Shown: one piece after another, positions 23,925 through 33,834 of the stretch
Layout of the letters: every line of letters starts with the position of its first letter
Numbering within the stretch: the first letter of the stretch is position 1
NCBI GenBank assembly: GCA_021186555.1
Contig: JAJKFL010000237.1
Span: 2,376,558 to 2,440,557 of the forward strand
Direction of reading: 5' to 3'
DNA from: Reticulitermes speratus
Lineage: Eukaryota; Arthropoda; Insecta; Blattodea; Rhinotermitidae
Length of the DNA: 64,000 nucleotides
Position numbers and translations under genes: made by a program
Notes under the pieces: generated by a model
Databases searched by the model: none
The model's input: only the letters and a program-made list of their open reading frames with translations
Told to the model about the DNA's origin: nothing

Positions 23925-25530
23925 TAAACATTCAGTCCGTACCGCGCAGTAAACACACTCCGTCTCAGTTACACAAACCAGTCAGTTAATGTTGTACAGT
24001 GAAATAATCGCTGTTTGTTCTGAGATCCACACAAAACACATAAATATAGTCCGTACCGCGCAGTAAACACACTCCGTCTCAGTTATACAAACCAGTCAGT
24101 TAATGCTGTACAGTGAAATAATCGCTGTTTGTTCTGAGATCCACACAAAACACATAAATACAGTCCGTACCGCGCAGTAAACACACTCCGTCTCAGTTAT
24201 ACAAACCAGTCAGTTAATGCTGTACAGTGAAATAATCGCTGTTTGTTCTGAGATCCACACAAAACACATAAATACAGTCCGTACCGCGCAGTAAACACAC
24301 TCCGTCTCAGTTATACAAACCAGTCAGTTAATGCTGTACAGTGAAATAATCGCTGTTTGTTCTGAGATCCACACAAAACACATAAATATAGTCCGTACCG
24401 CGCAGTAAACACACTCCGTCTCAGTTATACAAACCAGTCAGTTAATGCTGTACAGTGAAATAATCGCTGTTTGTTCTGAGATCCACACAAAACACATAAA
24501 TACAGTCCGTACCGCGCAGTAAACACACTCCGTCTCAGTTATACAAACCAGTCAGTTAATGTTGTACAGTGAAATAATCGCTGTTTGTTCTGAGATCCAC
24601 ACAAAACACATAAATACAGTCCGTACCGCGCAGTAAACACACTCCGTCTCAGTTATACAAACCAGTCAGTTAATGTTGTACAGTGAAATAATCGCTGTTT
24701 GTTCTGAGATCCACACAAAACACATAAATACAGTCCGTACCGCGCAGTAAACACACTCCGTCTCAGTTATACAAACCAGTCAGTTAATGCTGTACAGTGA
24801 AATAATCGCTGTTTGTTCTGAGATCCACACAAAACACATAAATACAGTCCGTACCGCGCAGTAAACACACTCCGTCTCAGTTATACAAACCAGTCAGTTA
24901 ATGCTGTACAGTGAAATAATCGCTGTTTGTTCTGAGATCCACACAAAACACATAAATACAGTCCGTACCGCGCAGTAAACACACTCCGTCTCAGTTATAC
25001 AAACCAGTCAGTTAATGTTGTACAGTGAAATAATCGCTGTTTGTTCTGAGATCCACACAAAACACATAAATACAGTCCGTACCGCGCAGTAAACACACTC
25101 CGTCTCAGTTATACAAACCAGTCAGTTAATGTTGTACAGTGAAATAATCGCTGTTTGTTCTGAGATCCACACAAAACACATAAATACAGTCCGTACCGCG
25201 CAGTAAACACACTCCGTCTCAGTTATACAAACCAGTCAGTTAATGCTGTACAGTGAAATAATCGCTGTTTGTTCTGAGATCCACACAAAACACATAAATA
25301 TAGTCCGTACCGCGCAGTAAACACACTCCGTCTCAGTTATACAAACCAGTCAGTTAATGCTGTACAGTGAAATAATCGCTGTTTGTTCTGAGATCCACAC
25401 AAAACACATAAATACAGTCCGTACCGCGCAGTAAACACACTCCGTCTCAGTTGTACAAACCAGTCAGTTAATGCTGTACAGTGAAATAATCGCTGTTTGT
25501 TCTGAGATCCACACAAAACACATAAATACA
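23925..25530. repeat. 114-bp satellite, about 14 copies
   Basis: The unit begins CAGTCCGTACCGCGCAGTAA and ends CACACAAAACACATAAATA. Copies differ mainly at TGCTG/TGTTG and TACAG/TATAG. The array is bordered on the right by the motif CTGTGTGGGCAGAACGTAGA. An inverted array of the same unit lies at 32028-33123. Confidence 0.95.
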
Positions 25531-25618
25531 CTGTGTGGGCAGAACGTAGAATTGTTGAATGTTAAACATGGTGGTACGTAAAGTAACCAGTGGGCTTTCA
25601 GTCTCCGAAGGATTAAGC
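25531..25618 (-). mobile_element. Terminal sequence of the 114-bp-array element, possibly piggyBac-like
   Basis: GGCAGAACGTAGAATTGTTG leads to AACCAGTGGGCTTTCAG and a final GGATTAA. The same end is seen inverted at 31952-32027 and alone at 41146-41227. In the two better copies the outermost bases are TTAACCCTCTAAA; a TTAA target with CCC-start termini is typical of piggyBac-like elements. The class is inference. Confidence 0.5.
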
Positions 25619-25841
25619 GTGGAAGAAGACGGTCTCGCGTAAGCAGCTGTTGCTGCGATCGGTAGGCGAGTCTCCGAATGTGCCGAAGAAGCTTCCCACA
25701 AACGTGTTTAGTTACGCGAATCCTACCGTCGTGTCGTACATACAAATGCTACTACAGCGGCGCCGTGAATTTCTTAAACACCCGGTTTATTTCTAAATAT
25801 GGCATGTTTGTAACGGCAACAATTGTGGCAGTAAAAAAAAT

Positions 25842-25937
25842 TCCTCCGGGCCGGATTTGAACCAGCGACCTATGGATTACTGACTTCAATATTAAACCAC
25901 TACAGTCCACCGCTCTACCAACTGAGCTACCAGAGGA
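25842..25937 (-). tRNA. tRNA-Tyr (GUA) with intron, copy 2
   Basis: The tRNA part and its intron match copy 1, but the flanking DNA differs. Box A TAGCTCAGTTGG, GGACTGTAG anticodon region and box B GGTTCAAATCC are intact, and a T8 run follows the acceptor stem. Confidence 0.9.
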
Positions 25938-26239
25938 GTTAGCACAACGCTCCGTCTACAGTTCAGATCACGTACTGTCTGTGTGACCTCATTACAGGCA
26001 CGTCCACACGCAAGTTCCGCCACTGCAGAACTCAAAGCAGACCTGTATCGGCTAAGTTGAAAACGCAACAACTAGCGCATTTTCCATCATTTTGCTTCTT
26101 CTAAAGCTTTTCCGTTTTATACAGTGTCCAGTCTCCTCTTGTTCCCGACTCTCTGCCACTTGTTTCTGCTCTTCCTGAAGTCTTCTACTACTTGCCTGAG
26201 CCGTCTTATTCTGAGCTATCCCATTAGCGATCTTTCATG

Positions 26240-26372
26240 AAAGGTAAAGTTCTCCCTACAACAGGCCACGAAGGCCCAGAGGGGGAGTAGAGGTATAGCT
26301 CTACTCTTTCTTTAACCTCGGCGCTAGATGAGGGTGGGTGGTCAACTCCACGCCCCGGCCGCTTTACCCCGG
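26240..26372 (-). mobile_element. SINE family A, 5'-truncated, with target duplication
   Basis: Only the tail half of family A is present, from AAAGGTAAAG to CGCCCCGGCCGCTTTACCC. A direct repeat AGCGATCTTTCAT flanks it on both sides, so the truncated copy inserted as such. Confidence 0.8.
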
Positions 26373-26450
26373 GAGCGATCTTTCATATAAATGTTAATTC
26401 TAATGTCCTTTTAGGTATCTTTGTCCTATCCTGTCTTTTCATATGGCTAC

Positions 26451-26838
26451 AAGTGCGCACCCAGAATTTTTCTTTGGGGGGGGGGGGGCGACTGACCCTG
26501 AGGCTATATATAATTATGTTTGATTTTAAAAATTATGTTACAAAACTCATGTCGTAAGCACAACATAACACTGTCTGCAACTGCACTTATATACATACAT
26601 ATATAACTACATGTTACATCACTCAATCACAGTGTCCTATCTTATTGTTTTTTTAATTTTATTAATTTATTTTCAAAATTCCAATATACTGTCATCAGCT
26701 GATTTCAGCTGAAGGGTAAATGACGTAAAACTTTTGATATCAAAATATCTACAAAATCTGTTTTTTTTTAATTTCGGTTTTGGGGGGGTTGGGGGGCTGC
26801 AGCCTGGCAGCCCCCCCCCCCTTTGGTGCGCCCCTGTA
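26451..26838. mobile_element. hAT-like MITE with G/C-run termini
   Basis: The left end is GTGCGCACCCAGAATTTTTC followed by a G12 run. The right end is a C12 run and TTTGGTGCGCCCC. TATGGCTAC and TATGGCCAC at the two sides look like a target duplication of about 8-9 bp, as hAT elements make. The AT-rich inside has no coding frame. Confidence 0.6.
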
Positions 26839-26934
26839 TGGCCACACCACTGTAGTTATTTCTCTTTTAACTGCCCTCACAAATTCCGTAGCACATATTG
26901 ACACATTCTGTTCAGGTACTCTGCTTTCGCCTTA

Positions 26935-27102
26935 ATTTTTTTCTCCCCATGGCGCAAGAGCCCCCAGTGGGCCAGAGCCTCCTCATTATCGAGGCTTCAC
27001 CATCACACTGAGACACACCACACTCGGTAGGACTCCTCTGGACGAGTGATCAGCCCGTCGCAGAGACCTCTACCTGACAACACACCACACTCACAAGACT
27101 CG
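26935..27102 (-). mobile_element. SINE family C, headless copy
   Basis: Matches the body of the family C SINE (GTAGAGGTCTCTGCGACGG, ACTCGTCCAGAGGAGTCC) but lacks the tRNA-like head. Confidence 0.7.
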
Positions 27103-27129
27103 CCTTAATACTTCTACTTAATACAATAA

Positions 27130-27300
27130 CCACTGATGACTCAAGTTTTCTGGGATGTGATGCTGTGTTGTTGGGCGGGTAGTTCCCGACGTTTCGAACG
27201 ATCGTACTGCCTTCATGTTCAGACACAAGCAGTGTGAACCCCCAGAAGTCTTGCTTCCGCAACACCGCTGTCAGAAACTCAGTCCCGCCTGACAGCCATG
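27130..27300 (+). mobile_element. Relative of the 7.0-kb inverted element
   Basis: CAAGTTTTCTGGGATGTGATG and GTAGTTCCCGACGTTTCGAACG align with the 6965-7240 element. ACACCGCTGTCAGAA at its right also matches. It is a partial copy. Confidence 0.45.
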
Positions 27301-27321
27301 GCTTGGAAGTTTCCTTTCTTT

Positions 27322-27445
27322 ATCTTTGAACGGCTGGGCGATACCTTTGGTGGTTATTGGGCCTCTTCACCTCACGGGTGTCCCGGTTCGATCCCAGGAC
27401 AGTCTATATGGGATTTATGGCGGACAATGTAGCACTGGGATATGT
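27322..27445 (+). mobile_element. tRNA-like SINE, family D, single copy
   Basis: Box A-like TTTGGTGGTTATTGGG and box B CGGTTCGATCCCAGG, followed by TATATGGGATTTATGGCGGA. It is the single-copy relative of the triplicated fragment at 19.4 kb. Confidence 0.55.
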
Positions 27446-27947
27446 TCTTCTCTTAATACTTCGGTTTCCACCTGAGGGTTAACGCATCAGTGCATCACTG
27501 AGTCAGCTAACGGTCCAGTTGATGGACGAAACGTCTCTTAGAGACGGCGGTTCCACACTGACACTACGAGAATCAAAAAGTGGGCCCCAGTAACAAGACA
27601 GTTACTGCCTGTTGGCGCGACGAGCAGCACAGGCCATTCGTCAGTCACTGGCCGACGAGGAACCTAGCATGGCTGACGGACTGGCCTGCTCTTTACAGTA
27701 GGTGGCAACGACAGGGTATTCTTTCTTTTTGGTCCGCCAATCCGCCGCTGAACCAGTAACTTGCTCCTAGCCCTGCATTTAAAAATTTCACCGGCCATAA
27801 ATTAATCAGTTACTCATACCGTGACGTAAGGCTCGATGGCTAAATGTGGACATTAACAGAGACTTGTCCAAACAACGTAAGTCGTGGAGAAAGAGGATAC
27901 TTGGCCAATCGCTTTTAATGTTCAAATATGAATGCCAGTAGGGTAAG

Positions 27948-28314
27948 CAGACTCGATGTTCGTGAAGCCCAATGTTCGGGATTTCGTCTTTTTTCATCAT
28001 CACTAGTTCTAACACAATTCTTTCGACCTTTCGTGACAGGTTCTGACAAATCGGGATGAGACCACGTAGTTGGACATTCGGCTTCCCACACTCTCCTGCT
28101 ACAGCGCAGGTCACTCTCAGCTCAGTCAAGCTCTGTCTTTTGTTAAATAATCTTGCCAGCTTTCTCTGTGTTTGTGCCTTCTCAGGCCATTTTGTATCTT
28201 TATTTGGCATTACGTCAGTTTTTGGAACCAAATAGACGTTTTTAAATTGAAAATGTATTCCGATGTTCGTGATGGTGTTATCTATCCCGATTAATCACGA
28301 ACATCGAGATACTG
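27948..28314. mobile_element. Pogo-like non-autonomous element
   Basis: The ends are CAGACTCGATGTTCGTGAAG and the inverse of CAGTATCTCGATGTTCGTGA. Inside, TTTTTGGAACCAAA and TTCCGATGTTCGTGA match the element at 46555-49153. The minus-strand frame (SLTELRVTC...LIPICQNLSRKVE) resembles the frame inside that element, so both descend from one longer element. Confidence 0.6.
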
Positions 28315-28499
28315 TCCTTCCTTTTTCAGGGAGACAGTACAGGACACACACATGCGTAAATACGTGCGTGGTGCTCAAGACTGAGGGTACAGGGAGGGCA
28401 CAAGTGGAGGTCATGTTTAGCGCTGTACAAGGAACTGGGTTATCAGAATCGAGCGAGCTTCCTGTCTTTGCTAGCTGCATTGCTGTAGCTGCTAGGAAA

Positions 28500-28876
28500 C
28501 ACAGACACACGACACACGACACACGACACACGACACACAGACACACGACACACGACACACGACACACGACACACGACACACAGACACACGACACACGACA
28601 CACGACACACGCACACGACACACGAAACGACACGACACACGACACACGACACACAGACACACGACACACAGACACACGAACCACACGACACACGACACAC
28701 AGACACACGACACACGACACACGACACACAGACACACGACACACGACACACGACACACGACACACAGACACACGACACACGACACACAGACACACGACAC
28801 ACGACACACGACACAGACACACGACACACAGACACACGACACACGACACACGACACACAGACACACGACACACGAC
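28500..28876. repeat. ACACGAC / ACACAGAC short tandem array
   Basis: Mixed 7-bp (ACACGAC) and 8-bp (ACACAGAC) units over about 380 bp. It gives Arg/His/Thr-rich frames on one strand and Cys/Val-rich frames on the other; neither is coding. Confidence 0.9.
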
Positions 28877-28944
28877 CAATACAGTACGAGTTACATGCAG
28901 ACATTCAGTAACCAGCACACTGCACATCTAGCTATGGATATCGG

Positions 28945-29005
28945 CTGTTTAGTGCCTCTGCTACATGTTTCGGCCGCGACACACCGTCGTCTGGTACATC
29001 GTTTA
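28945..29005 (-). mobile_element. Worn hammerhead-type element end
   Basis: The minus strand reads CAGACGA...GGCCGAAACATGTAGCAGAG. The first core bases are changed (CAGACGA for CTGANGA), so catalytic activity is unlikely. Confidence 0.4.
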
Positions 29006-29007
29006 AA

Positions 29008-29530
29008 TACTAACTAACTAACTCCATGTAGCACAGTCCTTCTTGAGAAGCTATCAGGTCGTCAGCTAGTCAAGAAATTCCCCGCGTTTTATGGAACCCG
29101 AAGGTTCATTACCGCACTCACAACAGCCCGCCACCTGTCCCTATCCTGAGCCATATCAATCCAGTCCACGCCCCCATCCCACTTCTTGAAGATCCATTTT
29201 AATATTATCCTCCCATCTACACCTGGGTCTTCCAAGTGGTCTCCTTCCCTCAGGTCTCCCCTCCAAATCCCTGTACGCACCTCTCCCCTCACCCATACGT
29301 GCTACATGCCCCGCCCACCTCATTCTTCTTGATTTGATCACCCGAATAATATTTGGTGATCAGTACAGATCATTAAGTTCCTCGTTATGTAGTCTTCACC
29401 ACTCCCCCGTTACCCCGTCCCTCTTAGTCCCAAATATCCCCCTCAGCACCCTATTCTCGAACACCCTCAACCTATGTTCCTCCCTCATGTGACAGACCAA
29501 GTTTCACACCCACACAAAACAACAACACAA
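29008..29530 (-). pseudogene. Non-LTR retrotransposon tail (RRMRWAGH family), best preserved
   Basis: The minus strand encodes [71 protein letters not shown] and ends [12 protein letters not shown]. This is the C-terminal end of a non-LTR retrotransposon protein. The 5' part is absent and single frame shifts exist between blocks. The 3' UTR continues with GCGGGGAATTTCTTGACTAG. Confidence 0.8.
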
Positions 29531-29747
29531 TTACAGTTCTGTATATCTTAATGTTTGTATTTGTGGATAGCAAACTGTAAGACACAAGATGCTGCACCGA
29601 ATGATAACACCTTTTAAATACAGCGACAGAAACATCTCAGGTTTAATATGTGTCAAGCGATTAAAGCTAGTTAAAATACAGACGTTAGTGCGCCAAATTA
29701 GTAACTACGATCAGCTTGTATTTTTTAAAAAAATATTGTTTAATAGT

Positions 29748-30037
29748 GGGCCGCGATAGCTCAGTCGGAATAGCAACTCGCTACGAGATGGACGGTCCGG
29801 GGATCGAATCCCGGTGGGGGCGAATTTTCCGCACCCGTCCAGACCGGCCCTGGGGCCCACCTAGCCTCCTGTACAATGGATACCGGGTCTCTTTCCCGGG
29901 GGTAAAGCGGCCGGGGCGTGGAGTTGACCACCCACCTTCATCTAGCGCCGAGGTTAAAGAAAGAGTAGAGCTATACCTCTACTCCCCCTCTGGGCCTTCA
30001 TGGCCTGTTCTAGGGAGACCTTTACCTTTACCTTTAT
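29748..30037 (+). mobile_element. SINE family A, full length
   Basis: GGGCCGCGATAGCTCAGTCG head, GGGGATCGAATCCCGG box B, body with CCGTCCAGACCGGCCCTGG and AAAGCGGCCGGGGCGTGG, then (CCTTTA)3 tail. It is the most intact copy in the window. Confidence 0.9.
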
Positions 30038-30048
30038 CGTTTAAGGGC

Positions 30049-30133
30049 ATTGTTACACTGACATTGTTACACTGACATTGTTACACTGACATTGTTACAC
30101 TGACATTGTTACACTGACATTGTTGCACTGACA
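30049..30133. repeat. 14-bp tandem repeat
   Basis: Six copies of CATTGTTACACTGA, directly after the SINE tail. Confidence 0.85.
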
Positions 30134-30444
30134 ATCACAATTCGACTTCACCAAAGCTCATTAAGATGCAGTAACACGTTATTCAGTCCAGTGAATTGCC
30201 TGCTGCGTGTTATACACTGTCGTGGTGCCTGGGGGCACCAATCATAACGGCGGCCCCTAACAAAAATTATGAAAGTTAAAACAAATCACAATTGTTTATC
30301 GAATTTTCTTTTATTTGGCTCAATAATTTAAAATTTGTTCAGCGCAAAAAAATTCGAAATGTTTCTATTAAAATTTTTTTTTCCGCCCCTTGGTCTCTGC
30401 CGTCCGGGACGTCCGCACCACTCGCCACCCCCAGCTACGCCCCT

Positions 30445-30592
30445 GACCTTTGTGTGTGTGTGTGTATGTATGTATATACAGGGCATACACAAAAGTATGG
30501 TGCGGTTTCAATAGTATTCACTATTGAAACCGCACCATTCTTTTGTGTATACCCTGTATATTTATATATTCATATACACATACAAAGGTCAC
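30445..30592. repeat. Long near-perfect palindrome
   Basis: ATACACAAAAGTATGGTGCGG...CAATAGT and its inverse are separated by about four bases. The outer parts (CTTTGTGTGTG and CATACAAAGG) are also inverted. It would form a stable hairpin and probably is a small foldback element beside the mariner remnant. Confidence 0.75.
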
Positions 30593-31070
30593 TCAAATGA
30601 ACACAGCAAAACTTGTACAACGTTCCTAATAAGAAGGAACAAGCTGGAACAAGCAGTGAACAGTGAAAGGTACTCCGCGGTTGTCGTGTGCCTGTAGCGT
30701 CGCAACGCCTGACCTCATACAGCCCGTCATACCGTCAAACAGATTCACGATTTAAAAGCTGGAGGTGTTACATCATTCGCCATATTCACCAGATTTGGCC
30801 CCAACGATTTTCACCTATTTTGGCCCCCCCAAAAAAACGCTCTACGTGGACGTCACTGCAGATCGGATGAGGAGGTGAAGGAGGTTGTGTATGATTGGCT
30901 GTCACAGCAGCAAGAGACTTCTGCCGAGCAATTTACGTCTTAGTGTAACGTTGGAGGCGGTGTGTAGAACGTGTTGGGGACTGCACTCAAGTTTACTGTG
31001 TTTGCACTGTATCTGTTTTTGCTGTAAATAACTTTATGTAATTTTTGAGGTTTTCATTTGAATGACCTTG
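30575..31070 (+). pseudogene. Mariner remnant: terminal repeats and transposase C-terminus
   Basis: The left end ACAAAGGTCACTCAAATGAA and right end TTCATTTGAATGACCTTGT are inverted. In between, the translation shows HSPYSPDLAP (the region of the third catalytic acidic residue in mariner transposases) and, in the next frame, SDEEVKEVVYDWLSQQQETS. Frameshifts and loss of the N-terminal two thirds make it inactive. Confidence 0.75.
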
Positions 31071-31072
31071 TG

Positions 31073-31103
<31 letters not shown>

Positions 31104-31424
31104 CGCCCCTGTTTTGTAAAAAGGGGCTAACTGCCACTTTGAGCTACACTCAGTTACGTGCAGCCAATCATCAACTAACGTCCTGTACGATACGTACAAA
31201 CACGACAACTGCATGTTCAAGAATCACCAAGACACGTGGGAGACATCGTACATGTCGAAGTATTTGTCGTGTGTAAAACGGAGCCAACTTCCTGCTTCTG
31301 CAGTAAAACTGATACTTTGTACGTTATAACGACAGAGAAAAATCCACATTTTACGTCTTTAACTTGTAATAAGTGCCAGTTGTTTGTTATGTTATAAATA
31401 TGTGTAAAAATCAAGGTTTAAATC

Positions 31425-31569
31425 CCTGATGATGGATACATTGGAGAACCGAAACATGTTCGATTAATTTTATTGTAGAAATAAGTTGTATGGTGTAATA
31501 ACAGTGTGCATTTTGTTGGTTGAAAAATGTGTGAACTTTGTGGGTTGTCCACTTTTTACAGAATAGGGA

Positions 31570-31617
<48 letters not shown>

Positions 31618-31620
31618 AGC
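31425..31620 (+). mobile_element. Hammerhead-type element end with (TA)n
   Basis: CCTGATGATGG...CCGAAACATGTTCG, then a segment with TGCATTTTGTTGGTTG that is also found near the ends of the 55-59 kb and 59.2-59.8 kb elements. It runs into a 48-bp TA run at 31568-31615. Stem II is poorly paired, so it is probably inactive. Confidence 0.45.
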
Positions 31621-31951
31621 CTTAAACATTCACCATTTTTAACAGCCAGTTTGTTCCCATATTTCTGTTTGAGTATGAATACGACCTCGCAGTATCGTTA
31701 CAAGAAACGTCACACAAACTTACACAGATAAGTACCACTCTTGCTCAAGTAAAGTGTGACAGCAGGCCAGTAGCTTGAAACACTGTGCAGGCACTTCCTG
31801 CTACCGAAAGGTCATTGTATTGGCAGATAACAGAGAGGGCAGGTCACGAGGTTAGAGACGTTCGTAACTTTGCTTCTGGAGGTCGTTCGTTGGACATCAA
31901 CTTGACAACGTTCAACAAAACGGTTACATGGCATGTACAGATTGAATATTA

Positions 31952-32027
31952 ACCCTCTAAACCCCAGTGGTTACTATATGTACCGCCATGTTTAACATTC
32001 AACAATTCTACGTTCTGCCCACACAGT
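31952..32027 (+). mobile_element. Terminal sequence of the 114-bp-array element (inverted partner)
   Basis: TTAACCCTCTAAACCCCAGT, then ACCGCCATGTTTAACATTC and CTGCCCACACAGTG, joined directly to the inverted 114-bp array. Matches 25531-25618 in reverse. Confidence 0.55.
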
Positions 32028-33123
32028 GTATTTATGTGTTTTGTGTGGATCTCAGAACAAACAGCGATTATTTCACTGTACAACATTAACTGACTGGTTT
32101 GTATAACTGAGACGGAGTGTGTTTACTGCGCGGTACGGACTGTATTTATGTGTTTTGTGTGGATCTCAGAACAAACAGCGATTATTTCACTGTACAACAT
32201 TAACTGACTGGTTTGTATAACTGAGACGGAGTGTGTTTACTGCGCGGTACGGACTGTATTTATGTGTTTTGTGTGGATCTCAGAACAAACAGCGATTATT
32301 TCACTGTACAACATTAACTGACTGGTTTGTATAACTGAGACGGAGTGTGTTTACTGCGCGGTACGGACTGTATTTATGTGTTTTGTGTGGATCTCAGAAC
32401 AAACAGCGATTATTTCACTGTACAGCATTAACTGACTGGTTTGTATAACTGAGACGGAGTGTGTTTACTGCGCGGTACGGACTGTATTTATGTGTTTTGT
32501 GTGGATCTCAGAACAAACAGCGATTATTTCACTGTACAGCATTAACTGACTGGTTTGTATAACTGAGACGGAGTGTGTTTACTGCGCGGTACGGACTGTA
32601 TTTATGTGTTTTGTGTGGATCTCAGAACAAACAGCGATTATTTCACTGTACAACATTAACTGACTGGTTTGTATAACTGAGACGGAGTGTGTTTACTGCG
32701 CGGTACGGACTGTATTTATGTGTTTTGTGTGGATCTCAGAACAAACAGCGATTATTTCACTGTACAACATTAACTGACTGGTTTGTATAACTGAGACGGA
32801 GTGTGTTTACTGCGCGGTACGGACTGTATTTATGTGTTTTGTGTGGATCTCAGAACAAACAGCGATTATTTCACTATACAGCATTAACTGACTGGTTTGT
32901 ATAACTGAGACGGAGTGTGTTTACTGCGCGGTACGGACTGTATTTATGTGTTTTGTGTGGATCTCAGAACAAACAGCGATTATTTCACTATACAGCATTA
33001 ACTGACTGGTTTGTATAACTGAGACGGAGTGTGTTTACTGCGCGGTACGGACTGTATTTATGTGTTTTGTGTGGATCTCAGAACAAACAGCGATTATTTC
33101 ACTATACAGCATTAACTAACTGG
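32028..33123. repeat. 114-bp satellite, inverted array, about 9.6 copies
   Basis: Same unit as 23925-25530 but on the opposite strand. The last copies carry CACTATACAGC instead of CACTGTACARC. It ends with a broken unit at AACTAACTGG and passes into an unclassified repeat. Confidence 0.95.
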
Positions 33124-33124
33124 T

Positions 33125-33310
33125 TTTAGGCACGTCCGCAAAATTGCAAAAAGCAGCTATTGGCTTCGTAATGTCTGTCTGTCTGTCGGTCCACATAGAA
33201 TAAGTCGACTCCCACTGCACGGGATTTCATGAAATTTGATACTTGAGGATTTTTTTAGAAAACCTGTCTAGAAAATTCAAGTTTCATTAAAACCTAACAA
33301 CAATAACAGG
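33125..33310 (+). repeat. Unclassified interspersed repeat
   Basis: GGCACGTCCGCAAAATTGCAA, GCTATTGGCTTCGTAATGTC and GTCTGTCTGTC, then GGGATTTCATGAAATTTG. Matches 50490-50610 and, more weakly, 17150-17290. Confidence 0.5.
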
Positions 33311-33834
33311 TACTTTACATGAAGACCTATGTACATTTATGATAATATCTCGCTGAATTCTTCTTAGAATGAGAAATGTTTCAGACAAAAGTTGTACAGA
33401 AAACCAAAACACACATTTTATGTTCAATAACTTTTTTCCGAAAATCGTGCCGTTTATGAGATAATGTGGAAAAATATGGTACAGCCAGACAGGCCACAGA
33501 TGACAATATAATACGGCGCATGCGCATTGCATGCTGGATAACTAAGGCTACAGACACACACTAACAATATGTAACACTTATTATTGTTAACAGCAGTACG
33601 AAATACTTGGTAGCTCTAAAACAGTGCAAAGGGAACCCACTGTTGAATTTCCACGCCAACACTGAACAGTTTCATATTGTTGCCAGCTATATCTATGCCA
33701 ACAAAAACAGAAGGGACCTATTGTTGCGTTTCCATGGCAAGAATGTTCAGGTGAACGCGCCACGATGTAACTTGTACCTACAGTCTGTCACGTTCGTCTT
33801 TAGAATTAAATAAAATCCAGCAGGGGTTTCTGGC

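Noticed and set aside
26451-26838. Telomeric or rDNA origin of the G-rich stretch
   Set aside because: The G and C runs are ends of a MITE-like element; no TTAGG repeats were seen.
29748-30037. Functional tRNA at the SINE head
   Set aside because: Box A and B are kept, but the acceptor stem does not close, and the sequence continues into a repeated SINE body.
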